Source: Gammaproteobacteria bacterium
Lineage (GTDB): Bacteria > Pseudomonadota > Gammaproteobacteria > Enterobacterales > Kangiellaceae
DNA length: 14,590 bases
Assembly (NCBI GenBank): GCA_013372875.1
Contig: JABXIW010000345.1
Span: 1-14,590, forward strand
Direction of reading: 5' to 3'
The position numbers were made by a program, and so were the translations under genes. Shown here piece after piece: positions 1 to 8,726 of this stretch. Each line of letters opens with the position of its first letter. Within the stretch, counting starts at the first letter, position 1. The notes under the pieces are model-generated. The model had not been told where the DNA came from, searched no databases, and worked only from the letters and a program-made list of their open reading frames with translations.

Positions 1-651
1 ACCCACGCCCACGCCGATCACCTGACCGCCGCAGACTTTATAAAGCAGAAAATCGGCGGGAAAACCGTTATTGGCGCTGGGATTACTAAAGTACAACAGC
101 ATTTTGCGCCAATCTTTAATATGGGTATTGTTACCGATGGTAGCCAATTCGACCGATTGGTTAGTGAAGGCGACTCTCTTGATTTTGCTGGTATGTCAAT
201 TGAGATCTTTGAAACTCCTGGTCACACAAGCGATAGCATCATCTATAAAATCGATGACAATATCTTCTTAGGCGATACTTTCTTCCATCCCAATTCTGGT
301 ACTGCTCGCTGTGATTTTCCTGGCGGCGATGCTAAGCAACTATTTGATTCTCTTAGTAAAATATTGAGCTTTGCTGATACCACTAAACTATGGCTTTGTC
401 ATGACTACCCTGGTTCTGAGCGTGAGGCGCAGGCTTGTTTTAGCGTGGAGCAGATGAAAAACAATGTGCATATGGCTAATCAGCGCTCCAAAGCCGACTA
501 TGTGGAGCTACGAAAAAAACGCGATGCTCAATTAGCGGTTCCCAAGCTGCTTTACCCTGCTTTGCAGGTTAATATTTGTGCGGGTAAATTACCCAAAGCC
601 GAGGAAAATGGTGCTAACTATTTGAAAATACCACTACACATAAAAAAATAA
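1..651 (+). CDS. MBL-fold metallo-hydrolase, persulfide dioxygenase-like (5' end missing)
   Basis: Reading frame 1 is open from the first base and ends in TAA at 649-651, so the 216 visible residues are the C-terminal part of a longer protein. It opens with the metal-binding motif THAHADH (residues 1-7 of the fragment). FETPGHTS follows (His75), then FLGDTFF (Asp92), GTARCDFPGG (Arg103, Asp105) and LCHDYPG (His134). In the ETHE1/Blh persulfide dioxygenases the first His of HxHxDH, the His of PGHT and the Asp of GDT bind one iron, and the Arg of the GxxRxD segment contacts the glutathione persulfide. The tail, with VNICAGKLP and NGANYLKIPL, also fits the Blh-type subgroup. The likely role is cytosolic oxidation of glutathione persulfide to sulfite. 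No rhodanese domain or sulfide:quinone reductase is visible nearby, so the substrate is inferred from family only. A hairpin terminator follows 30 bases after the stop. Confidence 0.85.
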   Translation, partial: THAHADHLTAADFIKQKIGGKTVIGAGITKVQQHFAPIFNMGIVTDGSQFDRLVSEGDSLDFAGMSIEIFETPGHTSDSIIYKIDDNIFLGDTFFHPNSGTARCDFPGGDAKQLFDSLSKILSFADTTKLWLCHDYPGSEREAQACFSVEQMKNNVHMANQRSKADYVELRKKRDAQLAVPKLLYPALQVNICAGKLPKAEENGANYLKIPLHIKK

Positions 652-680
652 AAACTTTGCTTCAATTTTCTTTTTCTTTC

Positions 681-718
681 GGCGGTAAGCCTTGTTAAAC
701 TTGCCGCCTCTTTATAAT
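681..718 (+). terminator. Hairpin terminator after the MBL-fold gene
   Basis: GGCGGTAAG (681-689) pairs with CTTGCCGCC (700-708), giving nine pairs including one G-T wobble and a ten-base loop. The tail is TCTTTATAAT, only moderately T-rich. It lies 30 bases after the stop of the upstream gene, where an intrinsic terminator is expected. The tail also contains the predicted -10 box of rep. Confidence 0.6.
692..718 (+). promoter_or_regulatory. Predicted sigma-70 promoter of rep
   Basis: A perfect TATAAT lies at 713-718. The best -35 match is TTGTTA at 692-697, with a short 15-base spacer, inside the loop of the preceding terminator. Transcription would start near 724-726, leaving only about 8-10 bases before the TTG start codon of rep. 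The -10 box is convincing; the -35 box is weak. Confidence 0.5.
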
Positions 719-733
719 CATTAGTTCATCATT

Positions 734-2749
734 TTGCATCAGCTTAACCCTCGTCAACACGAAGCACTAATCAACACCCAAGGACCACTTTTGGTGCTGG
801 CAGGTGCTGGCAGTGGCAAAACCAGCGTTATTACTCGCAAGATGGTTTATTTGATCAAGGAAAAAGGCATTGCCGCCCGCAACATTGTGGCAATGACCTT
901 TACCAACAAAGCTGCTCGCGAAATGAAACAGCGCGTCAGCAAACTTGCAGGCTCTAGCGCTACTCAAGGTTTAACCGTTTCCACTTTCCATAACTTCGGT
1001 CTAAATTTTATTCGCCGCGAATATAAAGCCTTGGGTATTAAGCCCAATTTTACTATTTTCGATGACCAAGATTGTTTGGCCTTATTAAAAGACTTGGGCT
1101 TTAAGGAAGCAGAAAGCGATAAGGAATTATTGCGCAAATTACAAAATCAAATCTCCCAATGGAAAAATGATCTGATCCAAGCTCAAGAGGCGATTAATTT
1201 CGCTAAGGATCAAGAACAGTTAATTTTCGCCAAAGTTTACGAAAAATATGCTCGTAGCATGCAAGCCTATAATGCGGTTGATTTTGATGATCTGATCATG
1301 ATCCCCGTATTGTTACTACGCGATAATCCTAAGGTTCGCGAGAAATGGCAAAACAAAATTCGTTATTTGCTGGTTGATGAATATCAAGACACCAATACCT
1401 CGCAATACGAGCTGGTCAAATTGTTATGCGGCGACTTCGGTAACTTTACCGTAGTTGGTGATGACGATCAGTCCATTTATTCATGGCGGGGCGCGAAACC
1501 TGAAAACTTAGAATTATTAGCTAAAGATTATCCACACTTAAAAGTGGTAAAGCTGGAGCAAAACTATCGCTCTTATGGTCGAATCCTAAAAGCGGCGAAT
1601 GTCTTAATTGATAACAACCCGCATGTTTTTGAAAAAAAGCTGTGGTCGGATAAACCCTATGGCGATATTTTAAAAGTTGTTACTTGTGCCGATGAGGAAG
1701 AAGAAGCACAAAGAGTAGTCACCGAAATTTTAGGACGCAAAGTAAAATACCGCGATTTAAAATATTCTGATTTTGCCATTTTATATCGAGGCAATCATCA
1801 AGCGCGAATTTTCGAAAAGACTTTAATTGCCAACAAAGTACCTTACAAAATTTCTGGCAGCACTTCATTTTTTGCGCGTACCGAAATTAAAGACATCATG
1901 GCTTACTTGAGATTGATGGTGAACCATGATGACGATAACGCTTTTTTGCGCATTGCCAATACGCCAAAACGATCGATTGGCCCAACGACTTTGGAAAAAC
2001 TTGGCACTTACGCCTCGATGCGTCACGTCAGTTTATTCCAAGCAGCAACAGAAATTGGTTTAGAGCAAACTCTGCAAGGCGCAGGCTTAGAAGCCATTAG
2101 GCGTTTTGTAAAAACCATTGGATTAGCAGCTGATAATGCACAACGCGGCGATTCGATTGGAGTAATCCACGATCTTATCGCCAAAATTGGTTATCACTCT
2201 TACCTCTATGAAACTTCCAGCACCCCGAAAGCGGCTGAATTCCGCTGGAATAACATTCAAGAACTTCTTGGTTGGGTGGAAAAGTATGTGGACGAAAATG
2301 AAAATGACAAGAACCCTTTTTCTGCCGCAGTAACCAACCTAATGTTGCGCGATATGTTAGATCGTGAAGAGGATGAAGATGAAGAATCAAACCAAGTTCA
2401 ACTGATGACTTTACACGCGTCAAAAGGATTAGAGTTTAATCATGTTTATCTGGTTGGCATGGAAGAAGAGTTACTGCCGCATAAAAGCAGCATCGAGATG
2501 GACGACATCGAAGAAGAGCGTCGCTTAACTTATGTGGGCATTACTCGTGCACAAAAAACCTTAACTTTCACCTTATGTAAAAAGCGCAACCGTTTTGGCG
2601 AGCTCGTTAATTGCGAACCCAGTCGTTTCTTAGATGAAATTCCAGAAGATGATCTAGACTGGGATCTAAAGCGCAAACCTTTAACCGAAGAAGAGCAAGA
2701 AGAACTAGCTGAAGATAATTTGGCTATGTTGAAATCTTTGTTTTCTTAA
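734..2749 (+). CDS. rep: ATP-dependent DNA helicase Rep
   Basis: A 671-residue superfamily 1A 3'-5' helicase, almost the same length as E. coli Rep (673). All core motifs are present: Walker A GAGSGKT (24-30), TFTNKAAREM (motif Ia, about 54-63), Walker B LLVDEYQDTN with Asp214-Glu215, GDDDQSIYSWRGA (241-253), KLEQNYRS (272-279), TLHASKGLEF and the arginine-finger segment RRLTYVGITRAQ. Rep acts at the replication fork, where it removes proteins from DNA and helps restart stalled forks. The start is TTG at 734: homologues begin just before the LNPxQ segment that sits at residues 4-8 here, and the next in-frame Met is at residue 36. No Shine-Dalgarno sequence is visible, and a TATAAT box lies only 15 bases upstream, so the mRNA is probably nearly leaderless. 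An acidic stretch (EEDEDEE) lies about residues 541-550. UvrD and PcrA are the alternatives, but the short C-terminal tail and length favour Rep. Confidence 0.93.
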   Translation: MHQLNPRQHEALINTQGPLLVLAGAGSGKTSVITRKMVYLIKEKGIAARNIVAMTFTNKAAREMKQRVSKLAGSSATQGLTVSTFHNFGLNFIRREYKALGIKPNFTIFDDQDCLALLKDLGFKEAESDKELLRKLQNQISQWKNDLIQAQEAINFAKDQEQLIFAKVYEKYARSMQAYNAVDFDDLIMIPVLLLRDNPKVREKWQNKIRYLLVDEYQDTNTSQYELVKLLCGDFGNFTVVGDDDQSIYSWRGAKPENLELLAKDYPHLKVVKLEQNYRSYGRILKAANVLIDNNPHVFEKKLWSDKPYGDILKVVTCADEEEEAQRVVTEILGRKVKYRDLKYSDFAILYRGNHQARIFEKTLIANKVPYKISGSTSFFARTEIKDIMAYLRLMVNHDDDNAFLRIANTPKRSIGPTTLEKLGTYASMRHVSLFQAATEIGLEQTLQGAGLEAIRRFVKTIGLAADNAQRGDSIGVIHDLIAKIGYHSYLYETSSTPKAAEFRWNNIQELLGWVEKYVDENENDKNPFSAAVTNLMLRDMLDREEDEDEESNQVQLMTLHASKGLEFNHVYLVGMEEELLPHKSSIEMDDIEEERRLTYVGITRAQKTLTFTLCKKRNRFGELVNCEPSRFLDEIPEDDLDWDLKRKPLTEEEQEELAEDNLAMLKSLFS

Positions 2750-3105
2750 TCTTTTATAAGGATTATTTCTGCAAAATTTATACCTGACAGTTTAAATCTG
2801 CCGCTTGCTTCATCAGATAGCGTTAGAGAAACATCTTCTTCCACACTTCCAAATATTCTCCAACCAATTCCTAGTCTTTGAGCTAGTATTAGAATCTCTT
2901 CAATGTTGATGGGCCAAGAATTATCATCAGAATGATATAGTTTAAACCTTGCCATAAAACCACCTTTGGGATACTTTTCTAATGAAAAGTCAGATGGAGC
3001 CCTGCTTATAGCTTTAATACAGTTATTCAAAACTTTCATTGCAGAATCTTCATTCGAAGAGTTAGCGCAAATACTCCACGTTGAGGTAGGCATATTAATA
3101 TCCAT
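2746..3105 (-). CDS. Small protein of unknown function downstream of fadA
   Basis: I do not recognise this 119-residue protein. It has no signal peptide, no membrane segment and no cysteine motif. It is a mixed alpha/beta-looking sequence with a Trp near the start (TSTWSICA), a GGFMARFKLYH strand, SWPINIEEILILAQRLG (helix-like) and GWRIFGSVEED. This layout recalls small single-domain proteins of the immunity-protein type, but that is only an impression. Either of two Met codons could start it: ATG at 3105 has no ribosome binding site, while ATG at 3093 has GGA seven bases upstream. It lies 42 bases after the fadA stop on the same strand and could be read through from fadBA, although a hairpin intervenes. 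Its stop overlaps the rep stop on the other strand within a shared TTAA. Hand-counted G+C over 2761-2940 is 64/180 (36%) against 79/180 (44%) over 3541-3720 in fadA, which suggests a different origin. The length and intact frame support a real gene. Confidence 0.65.
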   Translation of the reverse strand: MDINMPTSTWSICANSSNEDSAMKVLNNCIKAISRAPSDFSLEKYPKGGFMARFKLYHSDDNSWPINIEEILILAQRLGIGWRIFGSVEEDVSLTLSDEASGRFKLSGINFAEIILIKD

Positions 3106-3109
3106 CTAT

Positions 3110-3130
3110 GACCGATTTAAAAAATCGGCC
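3110..3130 (-). terminator. Hairpin between fadA and the small gene (weak terminator or attenuator)
   Basis: On the minus strand GGCCGATTT and AAATCGGTC pair over nine positions (one G-U) around a three-base TTT loop. No T-run follows, so it is not a standard intrinsic terminator. It begins 17 bases after the fadA stop. It could trim the 3' end of the fadBA message, slow read-through, or act on translation of the next gene. Confidence 0.4.
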
Positions 3131-3147
3131 ATAATTATTAAGTAAAT

Positions 3148-4332
<1,185 letters not shown>

Positions 4333-6486
4333 TTATGCGTAAAATTTTTCGTTATTCTGTGCCATCTGCAACATTTTTTCTGTTGGCTTATAGGCGTTAC
4401 CCAAATGGCTAAATTGATTAGCCAAATCAACCACCGCTTGCATGCCGCGATCATCAACATACTTAAAGACGCCACCTCTAAATGGCGGGAAACCTAGGCC
4501 ATAAATCAGCGCCATATCACCCTCGGCTGGAGAAGCAATAATCCCTTCTTCCAAACAACGAATGGTTTCGATAATCATTGGCAGCATAGTGCGTGCAATA
4601 ATTTCTTCATCAGAAAATTCTTTGCTATCGGCACAAACTTCTTTTAATAGCTCATAGGCTTTTGGATCGGCTTCTTTGGTTGGTCGACCTTTTTTGTCTT
4701 TACCGTAAACATAAAAACCTGAACCCGTTTTCTGACCATAGCGCCCAGCATCAAACATCACATCAATCGCATCTTTTTCATCTTTGCTCATGCGATCAGG
4801 AAAACCTTCTGCCATAACTTCGGCGGCGTGTTTACCCGTATCCATACCAACCACATCAAGCAAATAAGCAGGACCCATTGGCCAACCAAATTTCTTGTGC
4901 ATCACTTTATCGGCTTGTTGGAAATCACAGCCGTCGCGCAATAATTTAGTGAAACCGCCAAAATAAGGGAATAAAACGCGATTTACGAAGAAGCCCGGAC
5001 AATCATTCACCACTACAGGCGATTTACCCATTGCAGAAGCATAAGCTACGACACTGGCGACCGTTTCATCAGAAGTGTCTTTACCACGGATCACTTCTAC
5101 CAATGGCATCTTGTGTACTGGGTTAAAGAAGTGCATGCCACAGAATTTTTCTGGGCGTTTTAATGATCCTGCTAGACGGTCAATCGAAATAGTCGAAGTG
5201 TTAGAACAAATAATCGCATCTTCAGGCATCAAACTTTCTACTTCTGAAAGTACTGCTTCTTTTACTTTTGGATTCTCAACCACCGCTTCAACCACGATAT
5301 CGGTATGCTTAATTTCATCGTAACTGAGTGTCGGTTTAATACTAGCAACGCCTTGCGCCATTTGCTCATTAGTAATTTTTTTGTACTTAACGCCTTTACC
5401 AAATAAAGTAATGGCTTCTTTCATACCAAGATCTAATGCTGCTTGATTAATATCTTTCATTACCGCTGGTACACCGCGAGAAGCCGATTGATAGGCGATA
5501 CCACCGCCCATAATACCCGCGCCTAATACCGTCGCTGAGCCAATCTTTTTATCGGCAGTTTTCGCGGCAATTTTAGCTTTCTTCTTTAATACCTGATCGT
5601 TTAAGAATAATTGAATCAGTGACGAAGCCTGTTCGGTTAAGGCCATATCAGCAAAGGCTTCATGCTCAACTTTAATCGCTTCTTCTAATGGCAAGTAAGC
5701 GGATTTTTCTATGATTTCAATGCCTTTTAGTGGCGCTGGATAATGCGGGCCTGCCTGCGCTGCGATATAACCTTTTGAGGTCATGAAAGACATGGCCGCT
5801 TCAGTACGATTTAATTGCAGTGGCGATTTCTTTTCTGCGCGACGCGAATGCCAATCGATCTTACCCGATGCCGCATCTAACAACATTTGTTCGGTGGCTT
5901 CGATTAATTTTTCAGAAGGAACAACGGCATCTAATACACCAAGTTTTTGTGCAACTTCCGGCTTATAACCTTTACCGGTAGCTAACCATTCGAACGCATT
6001 ATCTGGGCCAATCACTCGCGCCAGACGAACACTGCCACCAAAACCAGGCACTAAGCCAAGTTTTGATTCTGGCAAACCCACTTGTGCTTTTGGTGTGCCT
6101 ACACGCATATCACAAGTCAAACACATCTCAAGTCCACCACCAAAAGCAATGCCGTCAATCGCCGCTGCTGTTGGGAAAGGTAAATCTTCAAAGCCGGTAA
6201 AAATTTCATTGGCTTGCACTAACCATTCAACCAATTGTTCGCGGCCAGATGAAAACAGCTGATTAAACTCAGTAATATCGGCGCCAACAATATAAACAGG
6301 CTTGCCGCTAGTGGCCATGACTGCTTTAACGCCGCCATGCTCTTTTAGAATTTGGGTAACCTGCTTCCACTCATTGAGTGTATTGCGGTCGAATTTATTG
6401 ACCGACTCATTTTGGTTATCAAAGCGCATCTCGGCGACGCCAGAGTCGCGCAAGCTACACTGGATCGATTGACCTTCAAATAGCAT
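4333..6486 (-). CDS. fadB: Fatty acid oxidation complex subunit alpha FadB
   Basis: A 717-residue multifunctional enzyme (E. coli FadB has 729). The N-terminal crotonase domain (about 1-190) hydrates enoyl-CoA; GGGLE carries Glu120 and GLPESKLG Glu140, matching the catalytic Glu119/Glu139 pair of E. coli. The C-terminal 3-hydroxyacyl-CoA dehydrogenase part starts with the NAD-binding LGAGIMGGG (321-329). It carries catalytic His452 in MHFFNPVH and Glu464 in PLVEV, then two helical C-terminal domains. It works with FadA. The start is ATG at 6486: family members begin at MLxxG, and GGAG lies eight bases upstream. An in-frame TTG ten codons earlier lacks this support. A FadR-like operator overlaps the predicted promoter about 120-130 bases upstream, so repression relieved by long-chain acyl-CoA is likely. 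Divergence from pepQ is the same arrangement as in E. coli. Confidence 0.96.
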   Translation of the reverse strand: MLFEGQSIQCSLRDSGVAEMRFDNQNESVNKFDRNTLNEWKQVTQILKEHGGVKAVMATSGKPVYIVGADITEFNQLFSSGREQLVEWLVQANEIFTGFEDLPFPTAAAIDGIAFGGGLEMCLTCDMRVGTPKAQVGLPESKLGLVPGFGGSVRLARVIGPDNAFEWLATGKGYKPEVAQKLGVLDAVVPSEKLIEATEQMLLDAASGKIDWHSRRAEKKSPLQLNRTEAAMSFMTSKGYIAAQAGPHYPAPLKGIEIIEKSAYLPLEEAIKVEHEAFADMALTEQASSLIQLFLNDQVLKKKAKIAAKTADKKIGSATVLGAGIMGGGIAYQSASRGVPAVMKDINQAALDLGMKEAITLFGKGVKYKKITNEQMAQGVASIKPTLSYDEIKHTDIVVEAVVENPKVKEAVLSEVESLMPEDAIICSNTSTISIDRLAGSLKRPEKFCGMHFFNPVHKMPLVEVIRGKDTSDETVASVVAYASAMGKSPVVVNDCPGFFVNRVLFPYFGGFTKLLRDGCDFQQADKVMHKKFGWPMGPAYLLDVVGMDTGKHAAEVMAEGFPDRMSKDEKDAIDVMFDAGRYGQKTGSGFYVYGKDKKGRPTKEADPKAYELLKEVCADSKEFSDEEIIARTMLPMIIETIRCLEEGIIASPAEGDMALIYGLGFPPFRGGVFKYVDDRGMQAVVDLANQFSHLGNAYKPTEKMLQMAQNNEKFYA

Positions 6487-6602
6487 TCTTAATTCTCCGT
6501 TATATCCATTGGACAAGTAGCTAAGATTGAAGCTACTTCCATCATACAGGGATAGATAGACCCATCAGTGTACTGCCGCCACTAATATGGCACAAGGGAT
6601 CT

Positions 6603-6619
6603 TTCTGGTCTGACCAATC
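6603..6619 (-). promoter_or_regulatory. FadR-like operator for fadBA
   Basis: On the plus strand the 17-mer TTCTGGTCTGACCAATC has the perfect core TGGTC-T-GACCA (6606-6616). It resembles the known FadR consensus AACTGGTCNGACCAGTT and the E. coli fadBA site ATCTGGTACGACCAGAT. The arm is exact on one side and slightly degenerate on the other. It overlaps the -10 box and expected start point of the fadB promoter, the position where FadR represses fad genes by blocking RNA polymerase. No fadR gene is in the window. Confidence 0.75.
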
Positions 6620-6645
6620 ATAGCCAACTTTTGTAACAAACAAAA
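6617..6645 (-). promoter_or_regulatory. Predicted fadBA promoter
   Basis: On the minus strand a TATGAT -10 box occupies 6617-6622. A weak -35 candidate, TTTTGT, lies 17 bases upstream at 6640-6645. The start point would be near 6609-6611, inside the FadR-like site, giving a leader of about 125 bases. The -10 box and the operator overlap support the placement; the -35 is poor. Confidence 0.5.
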
Positions 6646-6668
6646 GGGATAAAAAGTCATTGAATTTA

Positions 6669-6697
6669 TTGGGTCTTATCGCCTTTTCTGAAATAAT
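6669..6697 (+). promoter_or_regulatory. Possible pepQ promoter
   Basis: TTGGGT (6669-6674), a 17-base spacer and AATAAT (6692-6697) give a modest sigma-70 match. The start point would be near 6704, 25 bases before pepQ. Other AT-rich boxes exist nearby, so the exact promoter is uncertain. Confidence 0.35.
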
Positions 6698-6728
6698 AGA
6701 TGCATTATGACAAACAGAATACAATATT

Positions 6729-8042
6729 ATGTCAATGGAAGAACTCTTTAAAAATCATATAGATACGGTAACTGATCGCTATTATCAAGCGATGCAAAAA
6801 CATGGCTTCGATCACTTGCTGATCCCCGCTGGATCTTTACATGGGGTCTTTTTGGATGACATGAGTTATCCCTATAAAGCCAATTTCCACTTTAATAGCT
6901 TTGTGCCATTGACCAATATTCATGATAGCTGTTTGATGTTGTCTCCCGGCAAAAAGCCATTACTATGTTATTACCAACCGGTGGACTTTTGGCATCTGGT
7001 GGCTGGCGATCCAGAAGGTTTTTGGGTTGAGCATTTTGATATCAAAATGATGCGGCAGAAAGACGAAGTGCGTGGTTATATGCCATCCACTGGTAATATC
7101 GCTTTTATTGGTGAAATGGGTGCGCCTTATCATGATGATGACTTCGATGCGATTAATCCGCTGGGGTTAATTCATGAAGTGAACTGGTATCGTGCGCGTA
7201 AAACCCCTTATGAGATCGAATGTGCTTCACGCGCCAATCAAATGGCGGCAGCGGGTCATTTGGCGGCCAAAGAAATGTTTTATAAGCAAGGCTCGGAATT
7301 GGAAATTCATCTTGCTTATCAGTTAGCCGCTGGTCAGAACGAAAGTGAACTACCCTACGGTTCTATTGTGGCATTGAATGAACATGCCTCAATTTTGCAT
7401 TATGTGAATTATGAACCTAATCGCCCTGATTCGCATCACTCGTTAGTGATCGATGCTGGCGCCCGTTATAACGGCTATGCTTCCGACATTACTCGAACTT
7501 ACGCTTTTGAAGATAACGAGTTCGCCGCCTTAATTAAAGATATGGATGCGATACAGCAAGCGATCAATAATAAGGTTGCACCGGGTCATTCTTATGTGGA
7601 TCTGCACATTGATTATCATTTAGAAGTGGCTAAGTTATTGAGTAAATACGATTTTTGCAGCATGACGCCTGAATCAATGGTGGAAACTGGAGTCACTGGT
7701 ACTTTCTTCCCACATGGCCTAGGCCATCAAATTGGTCAGCAAGTGCACGATGTAGGCGGTCATCAAGCCAATATTGAGGGTGATACCACGCCGCCGCCTG
7801 CTGAACATCCGTTTTTAAGAAATACTCGTCCGATTGAAGCTGGACAAATATTAACCATTGAGCCAGGCTTGTATTTTATTGATTCATTATTGGCAGATCT
7901 TAAAAACAGCGAGCAGGCTTCTAGTATGAACTGGTCAAAAATTGAGAGCTTTATGCCTTATGGTGGCGTTCGCATCGAAGACGATATTTTCGTCACGCCT
8001 ACAGGTCACCGCAATTTAACGCGTGAATTTTTACCCGAGTAA
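6729..8042 (+). CDS. pepQ: Xaa-Pro dipeptidase PepQ (prolidase, M24B)
   Basis: A 437-residue pita-bread metalloprotease close in length to E. coli PepQ (443). It hydrolyses dipeptides with a C-terminal proline in the cytosol. The five metal ligands are in place: Asp242 (VIDAGARYNGY), Asp253 (ASDITRTY), His333 (FFPHGLGHQIG), Glu378 (LTIEPGLYF) and Glu417 (GGVRIEDDI). They normally bind two Mn ions. The N-terminal domain carries FLDDMSYPYK, shared with PepQ and with the marine Alteromonas organophosphorus acid anhydrolase, itself a prolidase, so activity on organophosphate esters is possible as a side reaction. The start is ATG at 6729, or ATG at 6735; neither has a clear ribosome binding site. 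It is divergent from fadB and 33 bases ahead of yigZ, probably co-transcribed. Confidence 0.95.
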   Translation: MSMEELFKNHIDTVTDRYYQAMQKHGFDHLLIPAGSLHGVFLDDMSYPYKANFHFNSFVPLTNIHDSCLMLSPGKKPLLCYYQPVDFWHLVAGDPEGFWVEHFDIKMMRQKDEVRGYMPSTGNIAFIGEMGAPYHDDDFDAINPLGLIHEVNWYRARKTPYEIECASRANQMAAAGHLAAKEMFYKQGSELEIHLAYQLAAGQNESELPYGSIVALNEHASILHYVNYEPNRPDSHHSLVIDAGARYNGYASDITRTYAFEDNEFAALIKDMDAIQQAINNKVAPGHSYVDLHIDYHLEVAKLLSKYDFCSMTPESMVETGVTGTFFPHGLGHQIGQQVHDVGGHQANIEGDTTPPPAEHPFLRNTRPIEAGQILTIEPGLYFIDSLLADLKNSEQASSMNWSKIESFMPYGGVRIEDDIFVTPTGHRNLTREFLPE

Positions 8043-8075
8043 AGATCAGTTTGCTGAGTAGATCCTAGTAACATC

Positions 8076-8726
8076 ATGTCAAAAAGCCCTAACTACTCAG
8101 TGCCAGAGCAACATTTTGGCACTGAGAGTCCCTTTTTAGTCGAAGAGACCATTAAAGGCAGCCGCTTTATCACACGCACCATTTTTGCGCCTGAAGTGGC
8201 TAGCGCCAAAGCCTTTATTAAGTATCTCAATCAGATTGAACCTGAGGCCACACACCATTGTTGGGCCTACATTGTTGGCAATCCCAACAGTACCACTTTG
8301 ATGGCTTGTTCCGATGATGGTGAACCCAGCGGCACAGCGGGTATGCCGATGCTTAATGTTTTGAAGTACGGCGAGATTGGTGATATTTGTACCGTGGTCA
8401 CGCGTTATTATGGCGGAACCAAACTCGGCACCGGTGGTTTAGCTCGAGCCTATGGCGGCGGCGTTAAACTGGCTTTAGACTTAATACCTACACAAGAAAG
8501 AGTTTTCACTGAGCAGCTCAAACTTAGCTGTGCCTACGATTTACAAAACCAAATTGACTATTTGCTCAAAGAACATTCCGCCACTATCAACCAAGTGGAT
8601 TATGCGGAAGCGGTTGATTTTCAGGTAGAAGTGCCGCAAGATCAGCTGCAATCGTTACTGGCTGCTTTTGAAGCCTATCAAAATAAAAATCAACTCGAGG
8701 TAATTCATGTCCTATCTAGCAATTAA
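8076..8726 (+). CDS. yigZ: YigZ family protein (IMPACT family)
   Basis: A 216-residue member of the UPF0029/IMPACT family; E. coli YigZ has 204 residues. The N-terminal domain holds the family signature: KGSRFITR (28-35), THHCWAYIVG, CSDDGEPSGTAGMPML and VVTRYYGGTKLGTGGLARAY. The C-terminal part is a small ferredoxin-like domain of the DUF1949 type. The structure resembles ribosome and nucleic-acid binding domains, and the eukaryotic relative IMPACT affects Gcn2 signalling, but the bacterial function is not settled. yigZ directly follows pepQ, as in E. coli. The last 20 bases overlap the next gene, which suggests translational coupling. No obvious ribosome binding site precedes the ATG. Confidence 0.93.
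   Translation: MSKSPNYSVPEQHFGTESPFLVEETIKGSRFITRTIFAPEVASAKAFIKYLNQIEPEATHHCWAYIVGNPNSTTLMACSDDGEPSGTAGMPMLNVLKYGEIGDICTVVTRYYGGTKLGTGGLARAYGGGVKLALDLIPTQERVFTEQLKLSCAYDLQNQIDYLLKEHSATINQVDYAEAVDFQVEVPQDQLQSLLAAFEAYQNKNQLEVIHVLSSN

Noticed and set aside
6487..6516. Ten extra N-terminal codons on fadB from a TTG
   Set aside because: FadB proteins begin at the MLFEG position; the ATG at 6486 has GGAG at good spacing.
6631..6650. PsrA-type repeat near fadB (CAAAC-like bases)
   Set aside because: A matching GTTTG half at the right spacing is missing, and the FadR-like site explains the region better.
6542..6724. 60-codon open frame on the minus strand between fadB and pepQ
   Set aside because: It covers the fadBA promoter and FadR-like site, has no family resemblance and no good ribosome binding site; it is most likely chance.
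8044..8064. GATC-flanked sequence between pepQ and yigZ as a regulatory repeat
   Set aside because: The arms are only four bases long and the gap is 33 bases within a probable operon; it is not significant.
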